DNA of 64,000 bases from Streptomyces griseus (GTDB lineage Bacteria > Actinomycetota > Actinomycetes > Streptomycetales > Streptomycetaceae). Location of the stretch: NCBI RefSeq assembly GCF_900460065.1, contig NZ_UAVD01000037.1, positions 90,343-154,342 on the forward strand. Reading direction: 5' to 3'. The notes beneath the pieces are model-generated. The model ran no database searches. It saw only the letters and a list, made by a program, of their open reading frames with translations, and was not told the origin of the DNA. Shown one piece after another: positions 41,566 through 49,944 of this stretch (position 1 is the stretch's first letter; every line of letters starts with the position of its first letter). The position numbers were made by a program, and so were the translations under genes.

Positions 41566-42441
41566 TCAGGGGCTGTCCGCCATCAACTCCGACACCTTCA
41601 CGAAGCGGTAGCCGCGCTCGCGCAGCTCCGGCACGATCCGGCGGACGGCCGCCTCGGTGGCCGGGGCCGCGCTGCGGGTGCAGTGCATCACCACGAGGGA
41701 GCCCGGCCGCACCCCGTCCAGGACCTGCTCGGCCACCGCGTCCGCGTCCGTGGCGAAGGCGTCGCCGCTGACCACGTCCCACTGCACGGCCGTCACGCCG
41801 GCCGGGGCCAGGGCGCGCAGCGCCGTGTCGTCGTAACAGCCGCCGGGGAAACGGAAGTACGGCACCACGTTCCGAGCCCCCGCCCTCCGGAACGCCGCGA
41901 AGGCGCGCTCCACCTCGCGGGCCATCGTGTCCTTCCCGACCACCGGCAGGCCGTAGCAGGGGGAGCTGAAGGCGTGGTGGCTGTAGGAGTGGTTGGCGAT
42001 CTCGAACAGCGGGTCCGTGCCGATGGCCTTCGCCTGCGCCCGGTACTCCTCGGCCCAGCGCCCGGTCATGAAGACGGTGGAGGGCACCTTCAGCCGGCGC
42101 AGCAGCGCGATCAGTTCCGGGTTGTCGAAGCGTTCGCCCCCGGCCGCGCGGGGGCCCTGATCGGCCGTCATGTCGGCGTCGAACGTGAGCGCCACGACCT
42201 TCTCCGCCGCCCGGCCGGCCGCGCCCCCGCTCGTCGGCCTCCGTTCGAACACCGGGGTGCGGCCCGCCGGTCCGGGCGCCATCGTGGGCGGTTTCTCCGG
42301 TGCGGCGGGAGCCGGGATGGAGGCCGGTGGGGGCTCCGGGGCGGGGGCGGGGCCCCCGCACCCGGCCAGGGCGGCGCCGGTCAGGACGCACGCGACCGCC
42401 AGAGTCGTCGTCTTCCGCATTTTCCGCGCAGCAGTGATCAC
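41566..42441 (-). CDS. Polysaccharide deacetylase lipoprotein
   Basis: A 291-residue NodB-fold deacetylase that should act outside the cell on peptidoglycan or chitin-like glycans. The lipobox LAGCG near residue 28 predicts lipid anchoring, followed by a Pro/Ala-rich linker. Motif 1 is LTFDADMT (the family's TFDDG with changes), motif 2 is NHSYSHHAF with the two metal His, motif 3 FRFPGG and motif 5 VVMHCT. Start is uncertain: GTG 42441 or ATG 42420 (MRKTTTLAVAC), which gives a more typical signal peptide. It lies tail-to-tail with the zinc-ribbon gene. Confidence 0.85.
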   Translation of the reverse strand: MITAARKMRKTTTLAVACVLTGAALAGCGGPAPAPEPPPASIPAPAAPEKPPTMAPGPAGRTPVFERRPTSGGAAGRAAEKVVALTFDADMTADQGPRAAGGERFDNPELIALLRRLKVPSTVFMTGRWAEEYRAQAKAIGTDPLFEIANHSYSHHAFSSPCYGLPVVGKDTMAREVERAFAAFRRAGARNVVPYFRFPGGCYDDTALRALAPAGVTAVQWDVVSGDAFATDADAVAEQVLDGVRPGSLVVMHCTRSAAPATEAAVRRIVPELRERGYRFVKVSELMADSP

Positions 42442-42516
42442 ACACGGAAAATATCCGACAATAGGACTATTTCGGGCGATGGCGCTCCGGTGCCCGGCGG
42501 AGTGCCCCGGCGACCC

Positions 42517-42649
42517 GGGCCCTGTCGTCAGACTTCCGTCTGCCCCGCGGGGTCATGCACGCTCTCGCCGCACCGGGCGCGCCGAGAGCACGCACCTGAC
42601 CCCATGGGGCCGCCCTTCGGGCGACGACGGCGGTCTGACGACAGGACCC
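42517..42649. mobile_element. 133-bp terminal-inverted-repeat element, possible MITE
   Basis: The ends are 17-bp inverted repeats matching at 16 positions (gggccctgtcgtcagac at 42517-42533; complement at 42633-42649). Inside lie nested foldbacks: ggggtca at 42549-42555 with tgacccc at 42597-42603, gctctcg with cgagagc at 42561-42567 and 42583-42589, and a small cgccc-ttc-gggcg hairpin. No ORF. It sits 3 bp from the stop of the DUF839 gene, so it could instead be a large terminator structure. No target duplication was found at the ends. Confidence 0.45.
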
Positions 42650-42652
42650 AGC

Positions 42653-44026
42653 TCAGCACCACGGCCCCGTCACGGCGAACGTCGTCCCCGGCGTATAGCA
42701 GTTCACGTACATCGTCGAGCCGTCCGGGGAGAAGGCGACCCCCGCGAACTCCCCCCACTCCGGCTCCTCGGGCGTCCCGATGTTCTGCCGCCCGCGCGCC
42801 ATGGCGTACACCTCGCCGCGCCGGGTCACCCCGAGCACGTGCTGCGCGCCACCGCCGTCCTCGCAGACCATCAGCCCGCCGTCGGCGGCCAGGCAGATGT
42901 TGTCGGGGGACTCGCCGGGCAGCTGGACATCGGTGTCGGGGCCGAAGATCACGACCAGGGTGAGCCGCCGCTTGCCCGGCTCGTAGCGCCAGACCTGTCC
43001 GTAGTGGTCGGCCGCCGAGCCCTCGTCGCTGCGCGCGAAGCTGGAGACGAAGTAGACGGACGAGCCGCCCCAGTAGCAACCCTCCAGTTTCTGGGCGTGC
43101 GTGATGCCCTTCGGCCCGAAGTCCTGGAACCGGATCGGGGTCTGTGCCGCCAGCGGATCCGGTACGGGGACCCACTCGATCCGGTCGAAGCTCGTCCCGG
43201 TCTCCTGCACGGAGGAGAGGTCCGGCACGCCCGGCACCCGCATCGCCTCCAGCGCCCCGCCCGCCCGGAGCGAACCGGTGCCGCCGAGCGGCTTCTCGGG
43301 GAGGAAGCGGTAGAAAAGCCCGAACGGCCTGTCGAACGCGTCCTCCGTCTCGTACACGATCCCGGACTTCGGGTCGACGGCGATCGCCTCGTGCTGGAAG
43401 CGGCCCATCGCGGTCAGCGGGACGGCCCCGGTGCGGCGCGGATCGGCGCCGTCCACCTCGAAGATGAAGCCGTGGTCCTTCGTGTACCCGTTGGTCCCGG
43501 CCTTGTCCTCGTTCTCCTCGCAGGTCAGCCAGGTGCGCCAGGGGGTGGGCCCGCCCGCGCAGTTGACCGCCGTACCCGCGATGGCGACCCGCTCGCCGAG
43601 CACCTTGTTGCGGCCGTCCAGCTCCAGCGACGTACAGCCGCCCTTGGCCGCCGGGTCGTACGTCAGCCCCTCGACGGTCGGCACGCCGATCCTGGCGGTG
43701 TGCCGGTTCTCGTGATTGCGGACCAGGTGGATCCGCCCGTTGCGGCCCCGGAGGGCCGCCATCCCGTCGTGGTTGCCCGGCACCAGCCCCTCGCCGGAGC
43801 GCAGGGGGTCGCCCTCCCGGGACAGCACCCGGTAGCGGAACCCCTTCGGCAGGTCGAGCAGGCCGTCGGGGTCGGGGACGAGGGGGCCGTAGCCGTCGTG
43901 GCCACGTGCGGCGGCCGTGCCCGCGAAGAGTTCCGAGAAGGCTCCCGTGAAGGCGATCGCGGCGGCTGCGCCGCTGCCTGCCAGGACCTGGCGTCGTGTC
44001 GCGGACGTGCGGGGTGCGGATGACAT
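42653..44026 (-). CDS. Tat-exported PhoX/DUF839-like protein
   Basis: A 457-residue secreted beta-propeller protein of the DUF839/PhoX group. The N terminus has a twin-arginine signal (TRRQVLAGSG) with a hydrophobic stretch ending near AAARG. Characteristic segments are GLVPGNHDGMAAL, VRNHENRH, GGTSLEL-like GGCTSLELD, WLTCEENEDKAG, GRFQHEAIAVDPKSG and PDNICLAADGGLMVCEDG. Relatives are calcium/iron-dependent alkaline phosphatases; this one could be a phosphatase, but the metal ligands cannot be confirmed by eye. ATG 44026 has a GGGAG ribosome site. Confidence 0.85.
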   Translation of the reverse strand: MSSAPRTSATRRQVLAGSGAAAAIAFTGAFSELFAGTAAARGHDGYGPLVPDPDGLLDLPKGFRYRVLSREGDPLRSGEGLVPGNHDGMAALRGRNGRIHLVRNHENRHTARIGVPTVEGLTYDPAAKGGCTSLELDGRNKVLGERVAIAGTAVNCAGGPTPWRTWLTCEENEDKAGTNGYTKDHGFIFEVDGADPRRTGAVPLTAMGRFQHEAIAVDPKSGIVYETEDAFDRPFGLFYRFLPEKPLGGTGSLRAGGALEAMRVPGVPDLSSVQETGTSFDRIEWVPVPDPLAAQTPIRFQDFGPKGITHAQKLEGCYWGGSSVYFVSSFARSDEGSAADHYGQVWRYEPGKRRLTLVVIFGPDTDVQLPGESPDNICLAADGGLMVCEDGGGAQHVLGVTRRGEVYAMARGRQNIGTPEEPEWGEFAGVAFSPDGSTMYVNCYTPGTTFAVTGPWC

Positions 44027-44085
44027 GAGGTGACTCCCTGTTGGCGGACAGGTGAAGTGACCCGCACGTGTGTAGCACGCACAGA

Positions 44086-44116
44086 GGCGCGGGGGAACCA
44101 TGCGTGCCCCCGCGCC
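44086..44116 (-). terminator. Hairpin downstream of the OsmC gene
   Basis: Perfect 10-bp stem ggcgcggggg / cccccgcgcc with an 11-nt loop, 49 bp after the OsmC stop on the minus strand. Confidence 0.7.
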
Positions 44117-44165
44117 CCGTGTCGCCGCCGTGGCCACCCCGTTGGGAGCAGCCCTGCGCGGAAGG

Positions 44166-44591
44166 TCAGGCGAGCGAGGCCGTCAGGGTGATCGTCGTGC
44201 CGGTGAGCGCCTGGCTGACCGGGCAGTTCGCCTTGGCGTCCTCGGCGGCCTTCACGAAAGCCGCCTCGTCGAGACCGGGCACCTCGCCCACGACCGTGAG
44301 GTGGATGCCGGTGATGCCCGTACCGGGCTGGAAGGTCACCTCGGCCTTGGTCTCCAACCGGGTCGACGGGGTGCCGGCCCCGGCGAGACCGTGGGAGAGC
44401 GCCATCGAGAAGCAGCTGGAGTGGGCGGCGGCGATGAGCTCCTCGGGGCTCGTCTTCCCGTTCGCCTGCTCCGAGCGGGCGGGCCAGGAGACGGGGTGGT
44501 CGCCGATGCCGGAGGAGTCGAAGGTGACGACCCCCTTGCCCTCGATCAGGTTGCCTTCCCAGTTCGTGTGCGCCACACGCGTGGTAGCCAT
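44166..44591 (-). CDS. OsmC family peroxiredoxin
   Basis: A 141-residue OsmC/Ohr-type thiol peroxidase that reduces organic hydroperoxides in the cytoplasm. The two catalytic Cys are in AAHSSCFSMALSHGL and KANCPVSQALTG, with the usual Glu/Arg region around SPEELIAA. Length is normal. ATG 44591 follows AAGGGATC. It stands alone between hairpins and is not next to an OhrR regulator. Confidence 0.92.
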   Translation of the reverse strand: MATTRVAHTNWEGNLIEGKGVVTFDSSGIGDHPVSWPARSEQANGKTSPEELIAAAHSSCFSMALSHGLAGAGTPSTRLETKAEVTFQPGTGITGIHLTVVGEVPGLDEAAFVKAAEDAKANCPVSQALTGTTITLTASLA

Positions 44592-44682
44592 GCTGGATCC
44601 CTTCGAACGGTCTGCGTAGTTGTACGGGATAAGTCGGAACACCTCGTCACGCGCGGCGTCCCGTTGCGTTACGCCCCCGAAC

Positions 44683-45777
44683 CTACTGCGCCACCAGACC
44701 CTTCGCGTCACGCGCCAGTGCCGTCAGCCGGGAGATGGCCCGGAAGTACTTCTTCCGGTACCCGCCGTTCAGCATCTCGTCGCTGAACAGCCGGTCGAAC
44801 GGCAGCCCCGAGGCGAGCACCGGGACCTCCCGGTCGTACAGCCGGTCCGCCAGCACCACCAGGCGCAGCGCGGTCGACTGGTCGGGCACCGCCCCCACCC
44901 CGGTCAGGCAGACCGCGCGGAGGTCGTCGGTCAGCGCGCCGTACCGGCTCGGGTGGACCCGGGCCAGGTGGTCCAGCAGCCCGGGGAAGTCGTCGAGGGA
45001 CGCGCCCGGAGTGGCGTACGCGGCCCGGGTGACCTGCTCGTCGTCGTACGGCGGCGGCGCCTCGGGCAGACCCCGGTGCCGGTAGTCCTCGCCGTCGATG
45101 CGCAGCGGGCGGAAGTGCGCGGACAGGCCCTGGATCTCGCGCAGGAAGTCGGCGGCGGCGAACCGGCCCTCGCCGAGCTTGCCCGGCAGGGTGTTCGAGG
45201 TCGCGGCGAGCGCCACCCCGGCCTCCACGAGCCGGCTGAGCAGCGAGGACACCAGTACGGTGTCGCCCGGGTCGTCGAGCTCGAACTCGTCGATGCACAG
45301 CAGCCGGTGCCCGCTGAGGGTCCGCACGGTCTGCTGGAAGCCCAGCGCGCCCACGAGGTTCGTCAGCTCCACGAACGTGCCGAACGCCTTCAGTGACGGC
45401 TCGGCGGGCGTGGCGTGCCACAGGGAGGCCAGCAGATGGGTCTTGCCGACGCCGTAGCCGCCGTCGAGATACACCCCGCGCGGCCCGGCCGGAGCGGCGG
45501 GCTTCCTGCTCCCGAACCACTTGCGGCGGCCGGAACCCGTCGCGTGCGCCCCGCCGAGCCCGGCGGCGAACTCCTCCAGGACCGTGACCGCCTCGCTCTG
45601 GCTGGGCTGGTTCGGGTCGGGGACGTACGTGTCGAAGCGCACCGAGTCGAAGCGCGGCGGCGGCACCATCTCGGCGACCAGACGGTCTGCGGGGACGTGC
45701 GGCTCACGGGCGCACAGGGACAGCGGGGCCGTTTCGGCAAGGGGGCTCTGCCCCGGAAACGCGGTGGATGACGACAC
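44683..45777 (-). CDS. zapE: AFG1/ZapE-type cell division ATPase
   Basis: A 364-residue P-loop ATPase of the AFG1/ZapE family. Walker A is GGYGVGKTHLLASL near 105-118, Walker B LLCIDEFELDDPGD near 160, sensor motif AATSNTLPG near 195, and the C-terminal YRKKYFRAISRLTALA closes the AAA-like domain. In gammaproteobacteria ZapE affects Z-ring assembly, and AFG1 acts in protein quality control; the actinobacterial role is not established. GTG 45777 has GGAG 4 bp upstream; an earlier start in the open frame to 45816 would overlap the divergent gene's start region. Confidence 0.87.
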   Translation of the reverse strand: MSSSTAFPGQSPLAETAPLSLCAREPHVPADRLVAEMVPPPRFDSVRFDTYVPDPNQPSQSEAVTVLEEFAAGLGGAHATGSGRRKWFGSRKPAAPAGPRGVYLDGGYGVGKTHLLASLWHATPAEPSLKAFGTFVELTNLVGALGFQQTVRTLSGHRLLCIDEFELDDPGDTVLVSSLLSRLVEAGVALAATSNTLPGKLGEGRFAAADFLREIQGLSAHFRPLRIDGEDYRHRGLPEAPPPYDDEQVTRAAYATPGASLDDFPGLLDHLARVHPSRYGALTDDLRAVCLTGVGAVPDQSTALRLVVLADRLYDREVPVLASGLPFDRLFSDEMLNGGYRKKYFRAISRLTALARDAKGLVAQ

Positions 45778-45801
45778 AACTCTCCACCCTAAGGCCCGTG
45801 C

Positions 45802-45807
45802 CAGACT
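45802..45807 (+). promoter_or_regulatory. Probable -10 element of a leaderless reductase transcript
   Basis: CAGACT 7 bp before ATG 45815, with no ribosome site, in the 37-bp divergent region with zapE. Confidence 0.35.
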
Positions 45808-45814
45808 GCAACCC

Positions 45815-46603
45815 ATGCGAAGCCTGTTCCCTGTGACGGACCTGACAACGACGGGCGCCGCCGCCCCCGACCGCGAGTGGAGCCTCGACGAGCTGGCGGA
45901 GGCGTACGCCTACCCCGCCGGCCTCCCGGACGGGACCCCCTGGCTGCGCGCCAACATGGTCTCCACCCTCGACGGGGCCGCCCAGCACGACGGCCGCTCG
46001 CAGCCCATCTCCTGCGCCGCGGACATGAGGATCTTCGGCACCCTGCGGGGCCTGGCCGACGTGGTCGTCGCCGGGGCCGAGACCGTACGCCAGGAGGGCT
46101 ACCGTCCGGCCCGCGCCCGGGAGGCGTTCGCCGCGCGGCGGGCCGCCGCCGGACAGGGCCCCGCTCCCGCCGTCGCGGTGGTGTCCGGCTCCCTGGAGCT
46201 GGACTTCGCGCTGCCGCTGTTCACCGAGCCGCTCGTCCCGACCCTCGTCGTGACCGGGGCCGGGGCCCCCGCCGACCGGATCGCGGCGGCCCGCGAGGCG
46301 GGCGCCGAGGTGGTGATCGCGGGCGAGGGCACCCGGGTGGACCCGGCGCGTCTCGTGCGCGAGCTGGCCGGCCGGGGGCTGACCCGGCAGCTCACCGAGG
46401 GCGGGCCCCGGCTGCTGGGCCAGTTCGTGGCGGCCGGGGTGCTGGACGAGCTGTGTCTGACCCTGTCCCCGATGCTCACCGCGGGTGACGCTCAGCGGAT
46501 CGCCGGGGGGCCCGGAGTCGCCGTGCCGGAACGTTTTTTCCTCGCATCACTGCTGGAAGAGGCCGGTTTCCTCTTCTCTCGGTACCGTCGGACCGACAGA
46601 TAG
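45815..46603 (+). CDS. RibD C-terminal domain reductase
   Basis: A 262-residue single-domain pyrimidine reductase-like protein (dihydrofolate-reductase fold). Typical positions are RANMVSTLDGAAQHDGRS, DVVVAGAETVRQEGYRPA and LTEGGPRLLGQFVAAGVLDELCLTLSP. It lacks the zinc deaminase domain of full RibD. It may reduce the ribosylamino-pyrimidine of riboflavin synthesis or another NADPH-dependent substrate. The gene starts 37 bp from the divergent zapE start. A hairpin overlaps its stop (46602-46622). Confidence 0.87.
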   Translation: MRSLFPVTDLTTTGAAAPDREWSLDELAEAYAYPAGLPDGTPWLRANMVSTLDGAAQHDGRSQPISCAADMRIFGTLRGLADVVVAGAETVRQEGYRPARAREAFAARRAAAGQGPAPAVAVVSGSLELDFALPLFTEPLVPTLVVTGAGAPADRIAAAREAGAEVVIAGEGTRVDPARLVRELAGRGLTRQLTEGGPRLLGQFVAAGVLDELCLTLSPMLTAGDAQRIAGGPGVAVPERFFLASLLEEAGFLFSRYRRTDR

Positions 46604-46622
46604 CGGAATTTACCGTTCCGCT
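46602..46622 (+). terminator. Short hairpin at the reductase stop
   Basis: agcggaa / ttccgct, 7-bp stem with a 7-nt AT-rich loop, beginning inside the stop codon. Confidence 0.5.
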
Positions 46623-46652
46623 TAGCTTCGGATGGGCACACTTACCCCTGCA

Positions 46653-46670
46653 CCCCGTGGAAGCACGGGG
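46653..46670 (+). terminator. Hairpin with a 4-nt loop upstream of the next gene
   Basis: Perfect 7-bp stem ccccgtg / cacgggg with loop gaag, 77 bp before the following gene start. It may be a second terminator or part of the 5' leader. Confidence 0.45.
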
Positions 46671-46746
46671 AAGGATGGTTTCAGCAAACGACCGTCGACG
46701 GTCGAGCCGGCGGTCGACGAGACGAAGAAGCGGAAGGGCGCCTGTC

Positions 46747-47217
46747 GTGTTCACAAGCGTTTTGATGATCGAGAAGCCGCTCACTCCCGAGGACGTGGAC
46801 TTCGTCACCACGCTCCACGGCGAGGAGCGCATCTCGTTCGTCGTTCTGTTGCAGCCACGCGGTGACCAGGCCGATGTCCTGCTGCGCGCGATCGACGACG
46901 TGGCGATGGGCGAGCTGAAGGAAGCGGTCCGCGAAGGGGAGGAGCCGGAGGGCGACGAGGCCCGCGAGACCGCGCAGATCGGCCTGGAGTACTCCCTCCG
47001 GGCCCTGCGCGACGCGGGCTCCGAAGCGATCGGCCAGGTGATCGAGGACCACCCCCTCGACAAACTGACGACCGTCGTCGAGGAGGCGGGCGCGGACGAG
47101 GTCATCGTCCTGACCGCCCCCCACTACGTCGAGGAGTTCTTCCACCGCGACTGGGCCTCCCGCGCCCGGCACAAGGTGGGTGTCCCGGTGCTCAAGCTCT
47201 TCGCGCACAGCGAATAG
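46747..47217 (+). CDS. Conserved small actinobacterial protein, not a true IGP synthase
   Basis: A 156-residue acidic protein beginning VFTSVLMIEKPLTPEDVDFVTTL and ending KLFAHSE. It has an alternating alpha/beta look (ISFVVLLQPRG, EVIVLTAPHYVEEFFHRDWASRAR, GVPVLKLF) similar to universal-stress-type nucleotide-binding folds. I recall database entries calling it indole-3-glycerol phosphate synthase; it is too short for that barrel and lacks its motifs. GTG 46747 follows GGAAGGG; the frame is open upstream with basic low-quality residues. It lies just before murC, 69 bp apart, and the two may be co-transcribed. Confidence 0.78.
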   Translation: MFTSVLMIEKPLTPEDVDFVTTLHGEERISFVVLLQPRGDQADVLLRAIDDVAMGELKEAVREGEEPEGDEARETAQIGLEYSLRALRDAGSEAIGQVIEDHPLDKLTTVVEEAGADEVIVLTAPHYVEEFFHRDWASRARHKVGVPVLKLFAHSE

Positions 47218-47286
47218 GCTGAAGCCGCGCGGTCCGGGTCGGCCCCCGGCCGCCGTCCGAACCGCAGCGACCACGCAGGAGCACTG

Positions 47287-48687
47287 ATGGCACCCGGCAT
47301 TCCCGCCGCCATGGAACGACCCCACTTCATCGGCATCGGCGGCGCCGGAATGTCGGGCATCGCGAAGATCCTCGCCCAGCGCGGAGCGAAGGTGGCGGGC
47401 AGCGACGCGAAGGAGTCCGCCACCGCCGAATCCCTGCGGGCGCTGGGGGCGACCGTGCACATCGGACACGCGGCGGGCCACCTGGCCGACGACGCGTCCT
47501 GCGTGGTCGTCTCCAGCGCCATCCGCGCCGACAACCCGGAGCTGCTCCGGGCGGGCGAGCTGGCCGTCCCGGTCGTCCACCGCTCGGACGCCCTGGCCTC
47601 CCTGATGAACGGCCTGCGGGCCATCGCGGTGGCGGGCACGCACGGCAAGACGACCACCACCTCCATGCTGGCCGTCGCCCTCTCCTCGCTGGGCCTGGCC
47701 CCCTCGTACGCCATCGGCGGCGACCTGGAGGGCCCCGGCACCAACGCCACGCACGGCGAGGGGGACATCTTCGTCGCGGAGGCGGACGAGAGCGACCGCA
47801 GCTTCCAGAAGTACGACCCCGAGGTCGCGATCGTCCTCAACGTCGAGCTGGACCACCACGCGAACTACGCCTCGATGGACGAGATCTACGACTCCTTCGA
47901 GACCTTCGTCGGCAAGATCGTCCCCGGCGGCACCCTGGTCGTCTCCGCCGACCAGCCGGGCGCGGTCGAGCTGACCCGCCGGGTCCGCGACCTCTCCGAC
48001 CTCAAGGTCGTCACCTACGGCTGTGCCGAGGACGCCGACGTACGCGTCCACAAGGTCACCCCGCGCGGCCTGACCAGCGAGGTCACCGTCCTCCTCAACG
48101 GGAAGTTCCTCACCTTCACGGTCTCGGTCCCCGGCGCCCACTACGCCCACAACGCGGTCGCCGCGCTCGCCGCGGGCGTCGCCCTCGGCATCCCCGCGCA
48201 CAACCTGGCCTCCGCCCTCGGCAGCTACACCGGGGTCAAGCGCCGCCTCCAGCTCAAGGGCGAGGCGGCGGGCGTGCAGGTCATCGACTCCTACGCGCAC
48301 CACCCGACCGAGATGACCGCCGACCTGGAGGCCATGCGCGGCGCCGCCGCCGACGCCCGCATCCTGGTCGTCTTCCAGCCGCACCTGTTCTCCCGCACCC
48401 AGGAGCTGGGCACCGAGATGGGCCAGGCCCTCGCGCGGGCCGACGCCTCCGTGGTCCTGGACATCTACCCGGCCCGCGAGGACCCGATCCCGGGCATCAC
48501 CAGCGCCCTGATCATCGACGCGGCGAAGGAGGCGGGCGCCGAGGTCACCGCCGTCCATGACCAGGCCGACGTCCCCGCCGCCGTCGCGGGAATGGCGAAG
48601 TCCGGAGATCTTGTTCTCACCATGGGAGCGGGCGACGTCACCGACCTCGGCCCGCGCATCCTGGACCACCTGGCGAGCGGCCGGTAG
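47287..48687 (+). CDS. murC: UDP-N-acetylmuramate--L-alanine ligase
   Basis: A 466-residue Mur ligase that adds L-Ala to UDP-MurNAc in the cytoplasm. The N-terminal UDP-binding domain begins PHFIGIGGAGMSGIAKIL, the ATP site is VAGTHGKTTTTSMLA near 117-131, followed by EADESDRSF, NVELDHHANY and the C-terminal YAHHPTEMTADLEAMR. Length is normal. It stands apart from the main mur/fts cluster, as in other Streptomyces. It could be one of two copies in the genome; not testable here. Confidence 0.93.
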   Translation: MAPGIPAAMERPHFIGIGGAGMSGIAKILAQRGAKVAGSDAKESATAESLRALGATVHIGHAAGHLADDASCVVVSSAIRADNPELLRAGELAVPVVHRSDALASLMNGLRAIAVAGTHGKTTTTSMLAVALSSLGLAPSYAIGGDLEGPGTNATHGEGDIFVAEADESDRSFQKYDPEVAIVLNVELDHHANYASMDEIYDSFETFVGKIVPGGTLVVSADQPGAVELTRRVRDLSDLKVVTYGCAEDADVRVHKVTPRGLTSEVTVLLNGKFLTFTVSVPGAHYAHNAVAALAAGVALGIPAHNLASALGSYTGVKRRLQLKGEAAGVQVIDSYAHHPTEMTADLEAMRGAAADARILVVFQPHLFSRTQELGTEMGQALARADASVVLDIYPAREDPIPGITSALIIDAAKEAGAEVTAVHDQADVPAAVAGMAKSGDLVLTMGAGDVTDLGPRILDHLASGR

Positions 48688-48737
48688 CCGAGTGGAGACC
48701 GGACCGAGCGACCACCTGTCGAGCTGAGGAGCGGGAC

Positions 48738-49145
48738 GTGTCGTACGACGTGGAGAAGCCGGACGAGCAGTGGCGGGAGGAGCTGTCCCCCGCCGAGTAC
48801 GCGGTGCTGCGCCAGGCCGGCACCGAACCCGCCTTCGTGGGTGAGTACACCGACACCAAGACGGCGGGCGTCTACTCCTGCCGGGCCTGTGGGGCGGAGC
48901 TGTTCCGCTCCGACACCAAGTTCGAGTCGCACTGCGGCTGGCCGTCCTTCTACGACCCGAAGGACACCGACGCGGTCGAGCTGGTCGAGGACCGCACCCA
49001 CGGCATGGTCCGCACCGAGGTGCGCTGCTCCCGCTGCGGCTCGCACCTGGGCCATGTCTTCGAGGGCGAGGGCTACCCCACCCCGACGGACCAGCGCTAC
49101 TGCATCAACTCGATCTCGCTGACCCTGGCGCCGGACGAGAGCTGA
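48738..49145 (+). CDS. msrB: Peptide-methionine (R)-S-oxide reductase
   Basis: A 135-residue MsrB. The structural zinc is bound by CRACG and CSRCGSHLG pairs; GCGWPSFYDP and the catalytic Cys in QRYCINSISL are present. It repairs oxidised methionine-R-sulfoxide with thioredoxin as donor. GTG 48738 follows GAGGAGCGGGAC. The gene is 50 bp after murC and probably in the same transcript. A strong terminator follows. Confidence 0.94.
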   Translation: MSYDVEKPDEQWREELSPAEYAVLRQAGTEPAFVGEYTDTKTAGVYSCRACGAELFRSDTKFESHCGWPSFYDPKDTDAVELVEDRTHGMVRTEVRCSRCGSHLGHVFEGEGYPTPTDQRYCINSISLTLAPDES

Positions 49146-49158
49146 GACCAGCCGTACA

Positions 49159-49213
49159 GGGGAGGCCCGGAGCCCGCGACCCGCACCGCGGGGCCAGGGC
49201 TCCGGGCCTCCCC
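49159..49213. terminator. Bidirectional terminator between msrB and the SIMPL gene
   Basis: Perfect 17-bp inverted repeat (49159-49175 and 49197-49213) with a 21-nt loop between convergent genes. Confidence 0.85.
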
Positions 49214-49230
49214 TCCCGGCTCCGGGCCTC

Positions 49231-49887
49231 TCAGGTCTCGACGTCCCCGACGATCGAGAAGCCGATGACGACTCCCGCGGTGACGGTGATCCGGCCGGGA
49301 GTGAGGTCGCCCTCGCCGTCACCGGCCGCGCTCCTGCCGTGCGAGCGGTAGCTGTTCTGCAACTGCTCGGAGTCCACGTCCTTGATGTGGACGACCCCGC
49401 CGAGCCGGACGCCCGCCGCCTCCGCGTAGAGCGCCGCCTTCTCGCGGGCGGCGGCCACCGCGGCCCTGCGGGCCTCGGCGCGCAGTTCCTTCTTCGTCCG
49501 CACGTCGAACTCGACGCCGCCGACCTCGTTCGCCCCGGCCTCCACGACGTCGACCAGCACGGCTTCCAGCGCGTCCAGCGTGCGCAGCTCGATCACGAAG
49601 GACGCCGTGCACTCGTAGCCGACGAACTTGCGTTCGGCGCCGTAGACGTAGGACGACTCCAGGTTCAGCCGGGACGTGGACACGTGCCGGTCCGGCACGC
49701 CGTGGCCGCGGACGACCTCCCGGACCTGGTTGACAGCGCGCCGGGTGACCTCGAACGCCTCGCCCGCCTGCTGCCGGGTCTCCTTGATCGCCACCCGGAG
49801 CCGCGCCACATCGGGGGCGGCGTCGATGCTCGCCGCGCCGAAGACGGATATGCCCCAGGGCGTCTCTATGGACTGATCGATTCTCAT
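49231..49887 (-). CDS. SIMPL domain (DUF541) protein
   Basis: A 218-residue SIMPL/DUF541 protein with the family pattern: GISVFGAASIDAAPDVARLRVAI at the N terminus, a helical hairpin RRAVNQVREVVRGHGV, SRLNLESSYVYG, and a second beta-helix unit ending AREKAALYAEAAGVRLG. No signal peptide, unlike many family members, so it is probably cytoplasmic. Members associate into ring-like oligomers; the role is unknown. ATG 49887 is chosen because GGATGAG precedes it; ATG 49896 is possible. Confidence 0.85.
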   Translation of the reverse strand: MRIDQSIETPWGISVFGAASIDAAPDVARLRVAIKETRQQAGEAFEVTRRAVNQVREVVRGHGVPDRHVSTSRLNLESSYVYGAERKFVGYECTASFVIELRTLDALEAVLVDVVEAGANEVGGVEFDVRTKKELRAEARRAAVAAAREKAALYAEAAGVRLGGVVHIKDVDSEQLQNSYRSHGRSAAGDGEGDLTPGRITVTAGVVIGFSIVGDVET

Positions 49888-49944
49888 GCGGCTCATCCAA
49901 GCAGGCGGGACACCGTCCGCACGCGCCCTTTCACGGGCGGAGGA

